DNA from: Roseiarcus sp963749715
GTDB taxonomy: Bacteria > Pseudomonadota > Alphaproteobacteria > Rhizobiales > Beijerinckiaceae
Length of the DNA stretch: 64,000 bases
NCBI GenBank assembly: GCA_963749715.1
Contig: CAVVNR010000015.1
Coordinates: forward strand, 248,001-312,000
Direction: 5' to 3'
Shown here: one piece after another, positions 53,163 to 61,737 of the stretch
Layout of the letters: each line of letters starts with the position of its first letter
Position numbering within the stretch: the stretch's first letter is position 1
Program-made: the position numbers and the translations under genes
Notes under the pieces: generated by a model
Database searches by the model: none
Seen by the model: the letters and a program-made list of their open reading frames with translations, nothing else
What the model was told of the DNA's origin: nothing

Positions 53163-54049
53163 ATGTCAGACAAATCCGCCTCTTCCCCCTGCTCGCCCTC
53201 TCGACCGCGTTCGCCGACCTCATCGGCGCCGCCGCGCCGAGCCTGGTCTCTGTCCAATCGAACCGCACGCAATCGACCGGCTTCTCATGGCGCCCGGGTC
53301 TGATCGTTGCGGCGGAGAACGCGCTCCCCGACGAGGGGGAGCTGTCGATCGTCGCGCATGACGGGACCGGGAGCCGCGCCGAGATCGTCGGCCGCGACCC
53401 GTCGAGCGACGTCGCCCTCTTGCGCGTCGCGCGGACCGATCTGGCAAGGGCTCCCGCGGCGGCCGATGCGCCGGCAACCGGGTCGCTTGCGGTCATCGCA
53501 GGAGCGCGCGAGAGCGCGCCCAGCGCGGCGCTCGGCGTCGTGTCCTTCGTCGGCCCGCAATGGCGCAGTTTGCGCGGCGGCGTCATCGACGCTCGCATCG
53601 AGCTCGACGCGGCGCTGACGCGCTCGAGCGAAGGCGGGCTCGCCCTCGGCGCCGAGGGGCGCGCCTTCGGGATGGCGGTCTTTGGCCCGCGGCGGCGCAC
53701 GCTCGTCATTCCCATGACGACGATCGACCGCGTCGCCGAACTGCTGGCGACCAAGGGCAGGATTGCGCGCGGATACCTCGGACTTGGGCTGCAACCGGTC
53801 AAGCTCGACGCCGGGGGAATCGGAGCGATGGCGACCAGCGTCGACGCCAACGGGCCGGCCGCCGCGGCCGGCGTCCGCCAGGGCGACATCATTGTCGCCT
53901 GGAACGGCGAGCCGATCCGCGGCGTCCACCAGCTCGTGCGAGCGCTTGGACCCGACAGCGTCGGCGCGAGTGTAAGGTTCGCGTTGCGCCGGGCAGGCGA
54001 GCCAGTCGAAGCGACGGTGACGATCGGCGAACGGCCCGAGAGCTCATGA
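53163..54049 (+). CDS. Degenerate S1C-like protease with PDZ domain, 5' frameshift
   Basis: ATG 53163 follows AGGAG. The frame MSDKSASSP shifts after a run of five C at 53185-53189; a sixth C would continue LLALSTAFADLIGAAAPSLV and read through to 54049, about 295 residues. The trypsin-like part has GLIVAAENALPDEG where the catalytic His should be (Asn here), DPSSDVALLRV with Asp, and RSSEGGLALG in place of the G-N-S-G-G Ser loop, so it is probably inactive. A PDZ domain (AGVRQGDIIVAWNGEPI) follows. Coupled to the LuxR gene by ATGA. Confidence 0.72.
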
Positions 54050-54408
54050 GCGCCCAGTCGCCAGCCCTCGTTGTCGCAATCGAGATCGGCGAGCCAGCCC
54101 TCGCCGACCGGTTGGCGGCGCTCCTGGCCGACGTGCCGGGCTTGAGGCTCGCGGCGCCGGGAGAACCCGCGGATGCGACCCTCGTGGCCGCGGCGGAGGC
54201 GGCGCCCGACGTCGCCTTGACGCCGCGCGAACTCGACGTGCTGGCGCTCATCGCCGAGGGAGCGTCCAACAAGGCGATCGCGCGGCGGCTCAAGATTTCG
54301 ATCCATACGGTCAAATTTCACATTGCCTCTCTGCTCGACAAACTCGACGCGCAGGGGCGCGCCGAGGCGGTCGCGCAAGCGGCCCGGCTCAGGGCGATCC
54401 GGCTTTAG
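54046..54408 (+). CDS. LuxR-type helix-turn-helix regulator
   Basis: 120 residues. The C-terminal HTH is LTPRELDVLALIAEGASNKA with IARRLKISIHTVKFHIASLL, a complete GerE-type domain. The N-terminal ~55 residues resemble a shrunken response-regulator receiver without a phospho-accepting Asp, so control by phosphorylation is unlikely. Start overlaps the protease-like stop (ATGA). The pair is divergent from the Do protease and may regulate an envelope response; this is inference. Confidence 0.85.
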   Translation: MSAQSPALVVAIEIGEPALADRLAALLADVPGLRLAAPGEPADATLVAAAEAAPDVALTPRELDVLALIAEGASNKAIARRLKISIHTVKFHIASLLDKLDAQGRAEAVAQAARLRAIRL

Positions 54409-54826
54409 ACCGCATCTCGCGCGCGGTGGAGCTTTTCCAAGTCAAATCCAAATTCAGCCCAATCGAGCAAAGCCGGGCCAAGCCCGGGCAAAACAAATCA
54501 AAGAAAAAAGCTTGGATTTCCTTCGATTTCCTTGGCGGAAATGGGCCTTTTCAACGATCTGCGCCGACCCCCCCCGCGCTTTTTTCTTTGCTCCGTTCGT
54601 CTGTCCTCTCGCCATCGAAACCCTGTGTCCGGCAGAGCGCTCGCGGCCTCGTCCGAATCGTCTCGCGAGCCGTGAGCGCCTTCTTCAACGGCGCCGATCG
54701 CCGGCTCCATGTCGACCAGAGTGGGACTGTAACAGACCTTCCGGCAATCAGAAAGGAAATGTCGCAAATCATGTCTTTTAAGGCCGGAGCGGGGATGGAT
54801 TACGCCCGCCAGCCGAAGAGCCGCCG
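54409..54826. other. Gene-free stretch
   Basis: 418 bp between the LuxR gene and the convergent membrane-protein gene. It is less GC-rich than its surroundings, with A-rich tracts near 54500 and C8 and T6 runs near 54570-54590. I find no convincing coding frame, RNA gene or repeat. Confidence 0.4.
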
Positions 54827-55342
54827 CTACATGCCCAGAATTGCCAGGCTAATGCCGAATGCGGGAATGCAAACGAGGCAAATTCCAAGGCTTAGCCTCA
54901 AGTATAATGTCTTCCACCACAAGATACGCGACAGCAACGCCACACGATGCCTGACCTCCTCCAGCTCGACCACGGGATCGTGGGTGAAGGTGAAGTGATG
55001 CGGGCCGGCGGTCCGTGACAAGTGGAAAGCGCTTTTCTCCGATCGGAAGTATCTAGGAAATATCGCCAGAATCAGAAAGAAATAGGAAGCCAGGAAAGGC
55101 GCAAGGATCACCCATAGCGGAACATTCTCCAAGCCGCGCTCATGTGCGCTCAGGATCGGGACCATCAAGAGCGGCAGGAACAGCAGGGCAATATTGGCCT
55201 TGAAATCGCTCGAGCGAATGGCGTCGGTATAGACCGCGGAGAAGTCGCGAAAATACTTGATCTCCCGCTGGATCAGATCGTCGCTCGGCGGCTTGGCGCT
55301 GCTGCGCGTGGCGACCGGATGCTCCTCTACGCTCGTGACCAT
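54827..55342 (-). CDS. Four-helix membrane protein, 171 aa, unknown function
   Basis: Two hydrophobic pairs: helices at ~50-67 (ANIALLFLPLLMVPIL) and ~76-97 (PLWVILAPFLASYFFLILAI), then a soluble segment (HHFTFTHDPVVELEEVRHRV) and a final C-terminal membrane part (LSLGICLVCIPAFGISLAIL). The amphipathic start REIKYFRDFSAVYTDAIRSS with SDFKANIALL recalls the layout of the Pycsar-effector-like DUF5706 family, but the match is topological and I do not claim it. Such genes occur near capsule loci in related genomes, as far as I recall. Confidence 0.6.
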   Translation of the reverse strand: MVTSVEEHPVATRSSAKPPSDDLIQREIKYFRDFSAVYTDAIRSSDFKANIALLFLPLLMVPILSAHERGLENVPLWVILAPFLASYFFLILAIFPRYFRSEKSAFHLSRTAGPHHFTFTHDPVVELEEVRHRVALLSRILWWKTLYLRLSLGICLVCIPAFGISLAILGM

Positions 55343-55880
55343 GATCGATGCCCGGCTTGCGTTCCATAGCCCGCGACGGCGGCGTCACACGATCGGCGGG
55401 GCGAAATCGGCGAGAAGCGCGAGGACGCTCTCGATCGCTTGTGGCCACGCTCTTCGCCACGACTTTCGTCTGGAGGCGGCGCCACTGCGAACCTGTGAGA
55501 CCGGTTGCGGACTGTCAAGATGGCGAGTTGGCGCGTCGGCGTCAAAACCCAATTGGCTTGACTGGTTTCGACGCCTGCGAAACGGCCCGAGTCGGTAGAG
55601 CGGTCATTGCGGGTGGCGGCCGGCGACGTAGCTTATTGGCGGATAGCGACCTGAACGGCAGAAAGGCGCCAGGAAGCGGCGTATAAGGGTTGCCGGGGAA
55701 CGCGGACCATCATCGGTTTGTCGGCGGACCGCGAAAATGGCGGGAAACAGCCCATCGGCTTTATGCTCTCGCCGCAGAAGCGATAACTCCGCAGCCGACG
55801 AAAACGGGTATAAGAACGGTGCAGGCCCTGGTCGCGTCCTGAAGCGCGGGGCGCGCGGTGTCAGGACGGAGACGCGAACC
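55343..55880. other. Gene-free stretch upstream of the molybdopterin oxidoreductase
   Basis: 538 bp between two divergent genes. An open frame reaches from 55737 into the oxidoreductase gene but its first 48 codons do not resemble the family. No tRNA-like cloverleaf, repeat or riboswitch pattern is apparent. Promoters of both neighbours should lie here. Confidence 0.4.
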
Positions 55881-58271
55881 ATGAGCGCAGCAGAGCCTGT
55901 CAAGGTCCACGGCTTTTGCGGCCTATGCATCGCACGTTGCGGCGCCATCGCCACTGTCGAGGACGGCCGTTTCACGCGGCTCGATCCGGATCCAACCCAT
56001 CCGACCGGCCAGGCGCTTTGCGCCAAGGGTCGGGCTGCGCCCGAACTGGTCTATAGCAGGGAGCGGCTGGCGACGCCTTTGCGCCGCACCCGGCCGAAGG
56101 GCGATTCCGATCCAGGCTGGGTGAAGATTTCTTGGGACGAGGCCCTGGACGCGATTGCGGCGGCGATGCGAAGGCTCGCTGCGATGCACGGGCCGCAGAG
56201 TGTGGCGTTCAGCCAGTGTTCCCCCTCCACCACGGCGATCGGTGATTCTGGGCCGTTCTTGCGTCGGCTAATGAACGCTTTCGGCACGCCAAACCTGGTC
56301 TGGGCGCTGGACCTGTGCGGCTGGGGACGCGGGTTCGCGACCCGCTACGCATTCGGGGTCGGGAGCGTCGCCACCGGCAGCGGCGGCGGAGCGATGGCGG
56401 ACATCGAGAACACCGGGTGCCTGATCCTTTGGGGTTACAACCCCTCCTACACGCGGCTCACCCACGCAACGGCCACGGTCGCGGCGCTCAAGCGCGGGAT
56501 GAAGCTCATCGTCATCGATCCGCGCCATGTCGGGCTTGCGAGCAAGGCCGACCTCTGGTTGCGCATTCGTCCTGGCGCCGACGGGGCGCTCGCGCTCGGC
56601 CTCGCGAATGTCATGATAAGCCGCGGCTGGTACGACCGCGAGTTCGTGCTGGCGTGGACCAACGCGCCGCATCTTATCCGATGCGATACCGGCCGGCTCT
56701 TGCGCGGGGCCGATCTCGCCGAAGGCGGGGACGCCGGGCACTTCGTTGCCTGGGATGGATTGGCGGGAAAGCCCGTGGGCTACGACCCCGCGACGGGCCG
56801 CTACGGCGCGCCTGTCGAGCGTCTGGCGCTCGAGGGCGAGGTCATGGTCGCGGCCAAGCATGGCTTGCTGCCCTGCCGGCCGGTGTTTGCTCGCTACGCC
56901 GAGCTTTGCGCGCAATACACGCCCGAGCGGGTGGCGGAGATCTGTTGGATTGCGCCCGATCAGGTGGAGGCGGCGGCGCGGCTCATCTGGAGTTCGCGGC
57001 CGGTCTCCTACTACGCCTGGAGCGGACATGAGCATCACGCCAACACGACTGAAACGGCGCGCGCCATGGCGCTCCTCTATGCGCTGACCGGTTCATTCGA
57101 TCAGCGCGGCGGCAACGTGGTGTTCGCTTCCGTTCCCAACCCGACGATCACCGGCGAGGATTTGCCGGCAGCGCAGCGCCTGGCGCCGGCCGTCGGGCTG
57201 GAGCAACGTCCGCTCGGGCCGGCGAAGTGGAACAACGTCTCCGCGGCTGATTTTTACCGTGCGGTGCTGGAGGGCGACCCGTACCCTGTTCGCGGGCTCG
57301 TGGGGTTTGGCTCGAACCTGCTGCTCGCGTTTTCCGATCCGCTGCGCGGGCGCCGCGCGCTAGCGGCGCTCGATTTCTACGCTCACGGCGACATGTTCAT
57401 GAGCCCGACGGCGGAACTCGCCGACATCGTGTTGCCGGTCGCATCCTGCTTCGAGCGGGAGGCGCTGCGCTTCGGCTTCGAAATCAGCGCCGAGGCCCAA
57501 CGTTTGGTGCAACTCCGCCGGCCGGTCGTTCCCCCGCCGGGCGAGGCCCGGCCCGACACCGACATCATCTTCGATCTCGCGGTCAGGCTCGGCCTTGGCG
57601 AGCATTTCTGGAACGGCGACGTTGACGCGGCCTACCGTCACCAGCTCGCGCCAAGCGGGCTCACCTTGGAAGCCCTCAGGGCCGAGCCGAGAGGCCTCCG
57701 CGTTCCGGTCACGACCCGCTACGCCAAGCACGCCGAGCCGGATGCAGAAGGCAATCCACGCGGCTTCGTCACGCCCTCGCGCAAGGTGGAGTTCTGGTCC
57801 GCGACCCTTCAAGCCAAGGGCTATGCGCCCATTCCCGAGTTTGCGCCGCCGCCTGCGCCGCAGGCGGGGCGCTACCCGCTCGTGCTTACCTGCGCCAAGC
57901 CCACGCTGTTCTGCCAGACTCAGCATCGCGCACTGCCTTCTCTGCGCCGACGCGCGATGGATCCCGGGGTGATGCTCCATCCAGAGACTGCGGCTAAGCG
58001 CGGCATCGCGGCCGGAGACTGGGTCAGCGTCGAAACGCGAACGGGCGCGATGCGGGCGCGAGCGCTCATCAACGCCGATATCGACGAGCGCGTGGTCGTG
58101 GGCGAGCATGGCTGGTGGCAAGGGGCCCCCGAGGCCAATGCGCCGGGCTATGATCCGTTCAGCCCTTTAGGGTCAAACTACAATCTGACTGTCGATCCGT
58201 CCGCTCGCGATCCGATCAGCGGCACCACGGCGCATCGATCGGGCTCCTGCGAGGTCTCCCGAATCGCCTAG
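55881..58271 (+). CDS. Molybdopterin-dependent oxidoreductase, [4Fe-4S]-containing
   Basis: 796 residues of the DMSO-reductase superfamily. An N-terminal [4Fe-4S] site is formed by CGLCIARCG and, later, ALCAKGR. The bis-MGD domains run through KISWDEALDAIAAAMRRLAA, DIENTGCLILWGYNPSYTRL and LVLTCAKPTLFCQTQHRALP; a Cys in ALDLCGWGRG is the likely Mo ligand. There is no Tat signal, so it is cytosolic, unlike many relatives. No iron-sulfur or membrane subunit and no MGD chaperone is nearby. The substrate is unknown; the closest type is thiosulfate/acetylene-hydratase-like or formate-dehydrogenase-like. Confidence 0.88.
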   Translation: MSAAEPVKVHGFCGLCIARCGAIATVEDGRFTRLDPDPTHPTGQALCAKGRAAPELVYSRERLATPLRRTRPKGDSDPGWVKISWDEALDAIAAAMRRLAAMHGPQSVAFSQCSPSTTAIGDSGPFLRRLMNAFGTPNLVWALDLCGWGRGFATRYAFGVGSVATGSGGGAMADIENTGCLILWGYNPSYTRLTHATATVAALKRGMKLIVIDPRHVGLASKADLWLRIRPGADGALALGLANVMISRGWYDREFVLAWTNAPHLIRCDTGRLLRGADLAEGGDAGHFVAWDGLAGKPVGYDPATGRYGAPVERLALEGEVMVAAKHGLLPCRPVFARYAELCAQYTPERVAEICWIAPDQVEAAARLIWSSRPVSYYAWSGHEHHANTTETARAMALLYALTGSFDQRGGNVVFASVPNPTITGEDLPAAQRLAPAVGLEQRPLGPAKWNNVSAADFYRAVLEGDPYPVRGLVGFGSNLLLAFSDPLRGRRALAALDFYAHGDMFMSPTAELADIVLPVASCFEREALRFGFEISAEAQRLVQLRRPVVPPPGEARPDTDIIFDLAVRLGLGEHFWNGDVDAAYRHQLAPSGLTLEALRAEPRGLRVPVTTRYAKHAEPDAEGNPRGFVTPSRKVEFWSATLQAKGYAPIPEFAPPPAPQAGRYPLVLTCAKPTLFCQTQHRALPSLRRRAMDPGVMLHPETAAKRGIAAGDWVSVETRTGAMRARALINADIDERVVVGEHGWWQGAPEANAPGYDPFSPLGSNYNLTVDPSARDPISGTTAHRSGSCEVSRIA

Positions 58272-58539
58272 CCGGAACAGAGCGACAGTGAGGGAGCCTG
58301 GGGCCTTCCGAACAGGTTCGCCTGGTCGGAACGCTGATAACCGACGTGGAACGAAATTGCGCGTTTGCAGCTTGCTCGGTGGACGGCCGCTTCGCCAGGC
58401 GTCGGTGAATGACGCTTTTGGCGCGAAGCGGTCATATGCGCAAAGCGCGCGACAGAGATTTGACCCCAGCGTGCGATGCATCGGCGTCGGCCAGCGACTT
58501 CGCCGACCCGCAATTCGCTTGGCCGAGCTCGGCGGCGAA

Positions 58540-58950
58540 TCACCCCGCGTTCGCGGCGAGGACCGGCCCGGAATCCTTGCCCTTGGCTTCGACATCGCGA
58601 TCGACGAACTCGATCACCGCCATGGCGGCGTTGTCGCCGGGCCGAAATCCGGCCTTCATGATCCGGGTGTAGCCGCCGTTGCGGTCCTTGTAGCGGGGCC
58701 CGAGCACATCGATCAGCTTCTTGACCAGTTCCGCGTCGCGCAGGCGGGAGATGGCGATCCGGCGGGCGTGCAGGTCGCCGCGCTTGCCGAGCGTCACCAG
58801 CTTCTCGACCACCGGGCGAAGGTCCTTGGCCTTCGGCAGGGTGGTGGTGATCTGCTCGTGCTTGATCAGCGCCTGGGCCATATTGGCGAACATCGCCTGG
58901 CGATGCTCGGCGGTGCGATTGAAGCGCCGCTTGGCGCGTCCGTGATACAT
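58540..58950 (-). CDS. rplQ: 50S ribosomal protein L17
   Basis: 136 residues. MYHGRAKRRFNRTAEHRQAM, then LPKAKDLRPVVEKLVTLGKR and YTRIMKAGFRPGDNAAMAVI are the L17 hallmarks, with the short C-terminal extension seen in alphaproteobacteria (EAKGKDSGPVLAANAG). Last gene of the rpsM-rpsK-rpoA-rplQ string, separated from rpoA by a repeat-bearing 182-bp gap. Confidence 0.97.
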   Translation of the reverse strand: MYHGRAKRRFNRTAEHRQAMFANMAQALIKHEQITTTLPKAKDLRPVVEKLVTLGKRGDLHARRIAISRLRDAELVKKLIDVLGPRYKDRNGGYTRIMKAGFRPGDNAAMAVIEFVDRDVEAKGKDSGPVLAANAG

Positions 58951-59012
58951 GGCGTTCTCCTTGTTCGGGTCTTGCGGCCGCCGTGCCAAGGAACGGCCGC
59001 TCTTTTTGGTTT

Positions 59013-59127
59013 CCCCCCTCCCGCTAGCGGGAGAGGGCTGGGCCGAGGGCGGCGCAAACGATCGGTATTGGCGCAGCCCCTCATCCGGCGCTTGCGCCAC
59101 CTTCTCCCCGCATGCGGGGAGAAGGGA
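59013..59127. repeat. Pair of intergenic palindromic (REP-like) elements
   Basis: CTCCCGCTAGCGGGAG at 59018-59033 is a perfect 16-bp palindrome; a 24-bp perfect palindrome lies at 59101-59124 (arms CTTCTCCCCGCA / TGCGGGGAGAAG). The two, with CCCCTCATCCGGCGCTTGCG between them, form the arrangement of palindromic repeats scattered in Hyphomicrobiales genomes. It sits between rpoA and rplQ, within the transcript, where it may attenuate or stabilise the RNA. Confidence 0.8.
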
Positions 59128-59132
59128 AGCGG

Positions 59133-60149
59133 TCAGTAGTGCTCCTCGAAACGCTTGGCGAGGTCCTCGATGTTTTCCGGCGGCCAGCCCGTCACCTCCA
59201 TGCCGAGGTGGAGGCCCATCTGGGCCAGCACTTCCTTGATCTCGTTGAGCGACTTGCGGCCGAAGTTCGGCGTCCGCAGCATCTCGCCCTCGGTCTTCTG
59301 GATGAGATCGCCGATATAGGTGATGTTGTCGTTCTTGAGACAATTGGCGGAGCGGACGGAGAGCTCGAGCTCGTCGACCTTCTTGAGCAGCGCCGGGTTG
59401 AAGGCGAGCTCGGGGATCGCATGCTGAGCCTCCTCGCGGCGCGGCTCCTCGAAATTGACGAACACCGCAAGCTGGTCCTGCAGGATGCGGGCGGCGTAGG
59501 CGAGCGCGTCCTCGGGCGACATGGCGCCGTTGGTCTCGATCGACATCGTCAGCTTGTCCTTGTCGAGGTCCTGCCCCTCGCGCGTGGCCTCGACCCGATA
59601 GGAGACCTTCTTCACCGGCGAGAACATGCTGTCGATCGGCAAAAGCCCGATCGGCGAATCCTCCGCGCGGTTGCGGTCGGCCGGCACATAGCCCTTGCCG
59701 GTCGTGACGGTGAATTCGATCCTGAGGTCCGCGCCCTCGTCGAGCGTGCAGATGACGAGGTTCGGGTTGAGGATCTGGATGTCGCCGGTGGTCTGGATGT
59801 CGCCGGCGGTGACCGCGCCGGGACCCTTGCGCTTGAGCACCAGGCGCTTGACGCCCTCGCCCTGCATCTTGACCGCGATGTCCTTGACGTTGAGCACGAT
59901 GTCGACGACGTCCTCGCGCACGCCGGGGATGGACGAGAATTCGTGCAGCACGCCATCGATGTGGATCGAGGTGATCGCCGCGCCCTGCAGCGACGACAGC
60001 AGCACCCGGCGCAGCGAGTTGCCGAGCGTCTGGCCGAAGCCGCGCTCGAGCGGCTCGGCGACGACGGTCGCCACCTTGCGCGAGGCTTCGCTCAGCACGA
60101 TGTCGAGCTTCTTCGGCTTGATGAGTTCTTGCCAGTTCTTCTGAATCAC
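59133..60149 (-). CDS. rpoA: DNA-directed RNA polymerase alpha subunit
   Basis: 338 residues. The N-terminal dimerisation domain includes EPLERGFGQTLGNSLRRVLL; the C-terminal domain (about 250-325) has the UP-element binding helices SVRSANCLKNDNITYIGDLI and LRTPNFGRKSLNEIKEVLAQ. It assembles the core polymerase and contacts promoter DNA and activators. Follows rpsK by 67 bp on the same strand. Confidence 0.98.
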   Translation of the reverse strand: MIQKNWQELIKPKKLDIVLSEASRKVATVVAEPLERGFGQTLGNSLRRVLLSSLQGAAITSIHIDGVLHEFSSIPGVREDVVDIVLNVKDIAVKMQGEGVKRLVLKRKGPGAVTAGDIQTTGDIQILNPNLVICTLDEGADLRIEFTVTTGKGYVPADRNRAEDSPIGLLPIDSMFSPVKKVSYRVEATREGQDLDKDKLTMSIETNGAMSPEDALAYAARILQDQLAVFVNFEEPRREEAQHAIPELAFNPALLKKVDELELSVRSANCLKNDNITYIGDLIQKTEGEMLRTPNFGRKSLNEIKEVLAQMGLHLGMEVTGWPPENIEDLAKRFEEHY

Positions 60150-60216
60150 GGGGTTGGCCTTCTCTTTCGGCGAGTGCGAGTTGCGCGCCTTGAAGCGATG
60201 GGCGCGCTCACGTGGG

Positions 60217-60606
60217 TCAGACGCGGCGACGCTTGCGCGGGCGGCAGCCGTTGTGCGGGATCGGCGTCACGTCGCGAATCGAGGTGACATTGAAGCCGGC
60301 CGCCTGAATCGCGCGCAATGCCGATTCGCGGCCCGACCCCGGACCCGAGACCTCGACCTCGAGCGTGCGCATGCCATGTTCGGAGGCTTTGCGGACGGCG
60401 TCCTCGGCGGCGATTTGCGCGGCGAACGGGGTCGACTTGCGCGAGCCCTTGAATCCCATGGTGCCGGCGGAAGACCACGAGATGGTGTTGCCTTGCGCGT
60501 CGGTGATCGTGATCATCGTGTTGTTGAACGTCGAGTTCACATGCGCGACGCCGGACACGATGTTCTTGCGTTCGCGACGGCGGACGCGGGCCGCTTCTTT
60601 TGCCAT
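60217..60606 (-). CDS. rpsK: 30S ribosomal protein S11
   Basis: 129 residues. KNIVSGVAHVNSTFNNTMIT, ISWSSAGTMGFKGSRKSTPF, VEVSGPGSGRESALRAIQAA and TPIPHNGCRPRKRRRV are the invariant S11 blocks; it binds 16S rRNA on the platform near the mRNA exit. Second gene of the alpha operon, 71 bp after rpsM. Confidence 0.98.
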   Translation of the reverse strand: MAKEAARVRRRERKNIVSGVAHVNSTFNNTMITITDAQGNTISWSSAGTMGFKGSRKSTPFAAQIAAEDAVRKASEHGMRTLEVEVSGPGSGRESALRAIQAAGFNVTSIRDVTPIPHNGCRPRKRRRV

Positions 60607-60677
60607 AAGGACTATCCTTCAATCGCGCGTCGAAAAGAGCGCACGCCTTCCCGGAATGGGTTGAATCGAAACGCCGA

Positions 60678-61046
60678 TCACTTCTTCTTGCCGGCGATGG
60701 GCTTCGCCTTGCCCTTGCGGGTGCGGGCGTTGGTGTGGGTGCGTTGGCCGCGCACCGGCAATTGCTTGCGATGGCGCAGGCCCCGATAGGCGCCCAGATC
60801 CATCAGGCGCTTGATGTTGATCGCGACCTCGCGCCGAAGGTCGCCCTCGACCATGTAGTCGCGGTCGATCGTTTCGCGGATCTGCATCACCTCGGCGTCA
60901 GTCAACTGGGCGACCCGCCGCTCCGGAGGGATGTGCACCTTCTCGACAATCTCTTCGGCTTTCTTCGGTCCGATGCCGTGGATATATTGAAGCGCGATGA
61001 TGACGCGCTTGTTGGTGGGAATATTGACGCCTGCTATGCGAGCCAT
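60678..61046 (-). CDS. rpsM: 30S ribosomal protein S13
   Basis: 122 residues. MARIAGVNIPTNKRVIIALQ, IHGIGPKKAEEIVEKV, GAYRGLRHRKQLPVRGQRTH and the basic tail NARTRKGKAKPIAGKKK identify S13, which contacts the A and P sites of the 30S head. The ATG at 61046 is the conserved start. In most related genomes adk and secY lie just upstream; here instead comes a promoter and then a small membrane-protein gene. Confidence 0.98.
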   Translation of the reverse strand: MARIAGVNIPTNKRVIIALQYIHGIGPKKAEEIVEKVHIPPERRVAQLTDAEVMQIRETIDRDYMVEGDLRREVAINIKRLMDLGAYRGLRHRKQLPVRGQRTHTNARTRKGKAKPIAGKKK

Positions 61047-61214
61047 TCGCCTAAACGCTCCATTTCGGCGGCGGTCGAGATAAGCCGAGCGCCGCGGGAC
61101 TGCCCGTCTCGACGTCCGGTGGAGGCCGGCCCCTGTCGAGAATCCGCGAAAACGCAAAAAGTCCCACGCGCTCGGAAATGGCGCGGGGACCCAGAACGGC
61201 TTCAGGATGACGCG

Positions 61215-61242
61215 GATTTAGGGGCTTATTGACGCTTGTCAA
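61215..61242 (-). promoter_or_regulatory. Predicted sigma-70 promoter of the rpsM operon
   Basis: Reading the minus strand, TTGACA (61237-61242) is followed after 16 bases by TAAATC (61215-61220), 169 bases before the rpsM start. The -35 box is perfect; the -10 is partial. Its position between rpsM and the next gene implies independent transcription of the alpha operon. Confidence 0.55.
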
Positions 61243-61311
61243 GCAAAAAGCGCCACAGCCCCCCTTTTTCGACAGAAATCATGGTGTTTGGCCGCGCCTC
61301 GCCGCCGTGGC

Positions 61312-61533
61312 TCAACCACCGCGGCGTCTTGTCCGCCACTTCCTGACCGCGACAAGCGCCCAGACGCCCTCGACGAGACCGAACGGCCAAGCGCCCTGAA
61401 GGAAGCCATAGATTGAGCCCAGCGCGCAGGCGCCGGCGAAAGCAAGGCTGAACCAGGGACTTCGATCCTCGACAGCGTAGAAAATCAGCATCGCCGTCAC
61501 CGCGGCGAGCCCGAAAAGGGCGAGAGCGTCCAT
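61312..61533 (-). CDS. Small conserved two-helix membrane protein
   Basis: 73 residues: MDALALFGLAAVTAMLIFYA, EDRSPWFSLAFAGACALGSI, YGFLQGAWPFGLVEGVWALV and a basic tail RKWRTRRRGG, giving two or three membrane helices with a cytosolic tail. Similar short proteins are common in alphaproteobacteria; function unknown. The ATG at 61533 is the only one that gives this form; a longer frame extending into the PPIase gene is antisense to it and is rejected. Confidence 0.7.
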   Translation of the reverse strand: MDALALFGLAAVTAMLIFYAVEDRSPWFSLAFAGACALGSIYGFLQGAWPFGLVEGVWALVAVRKWRTRRRGG

Positions 61534-61737
61534 GGGCGGAAGACAAGCGGCGAAAAGCTTCGCCCTGTCCAGCCGGGCGAGAATCGATTGCGCCGGCGCG
61601 GGCGGCCTGCGGCCACGAGCAAATTTCGCCCGCGCCCGCTCACGACGCTCGCAATCTCGCCCAAATCCATCTATAGCGGCGCCCGCCAGACAAGAACGAC
61701 CGGCGGCCGCCGTTTCGCCCGCCCAGAGGAGATTCCC

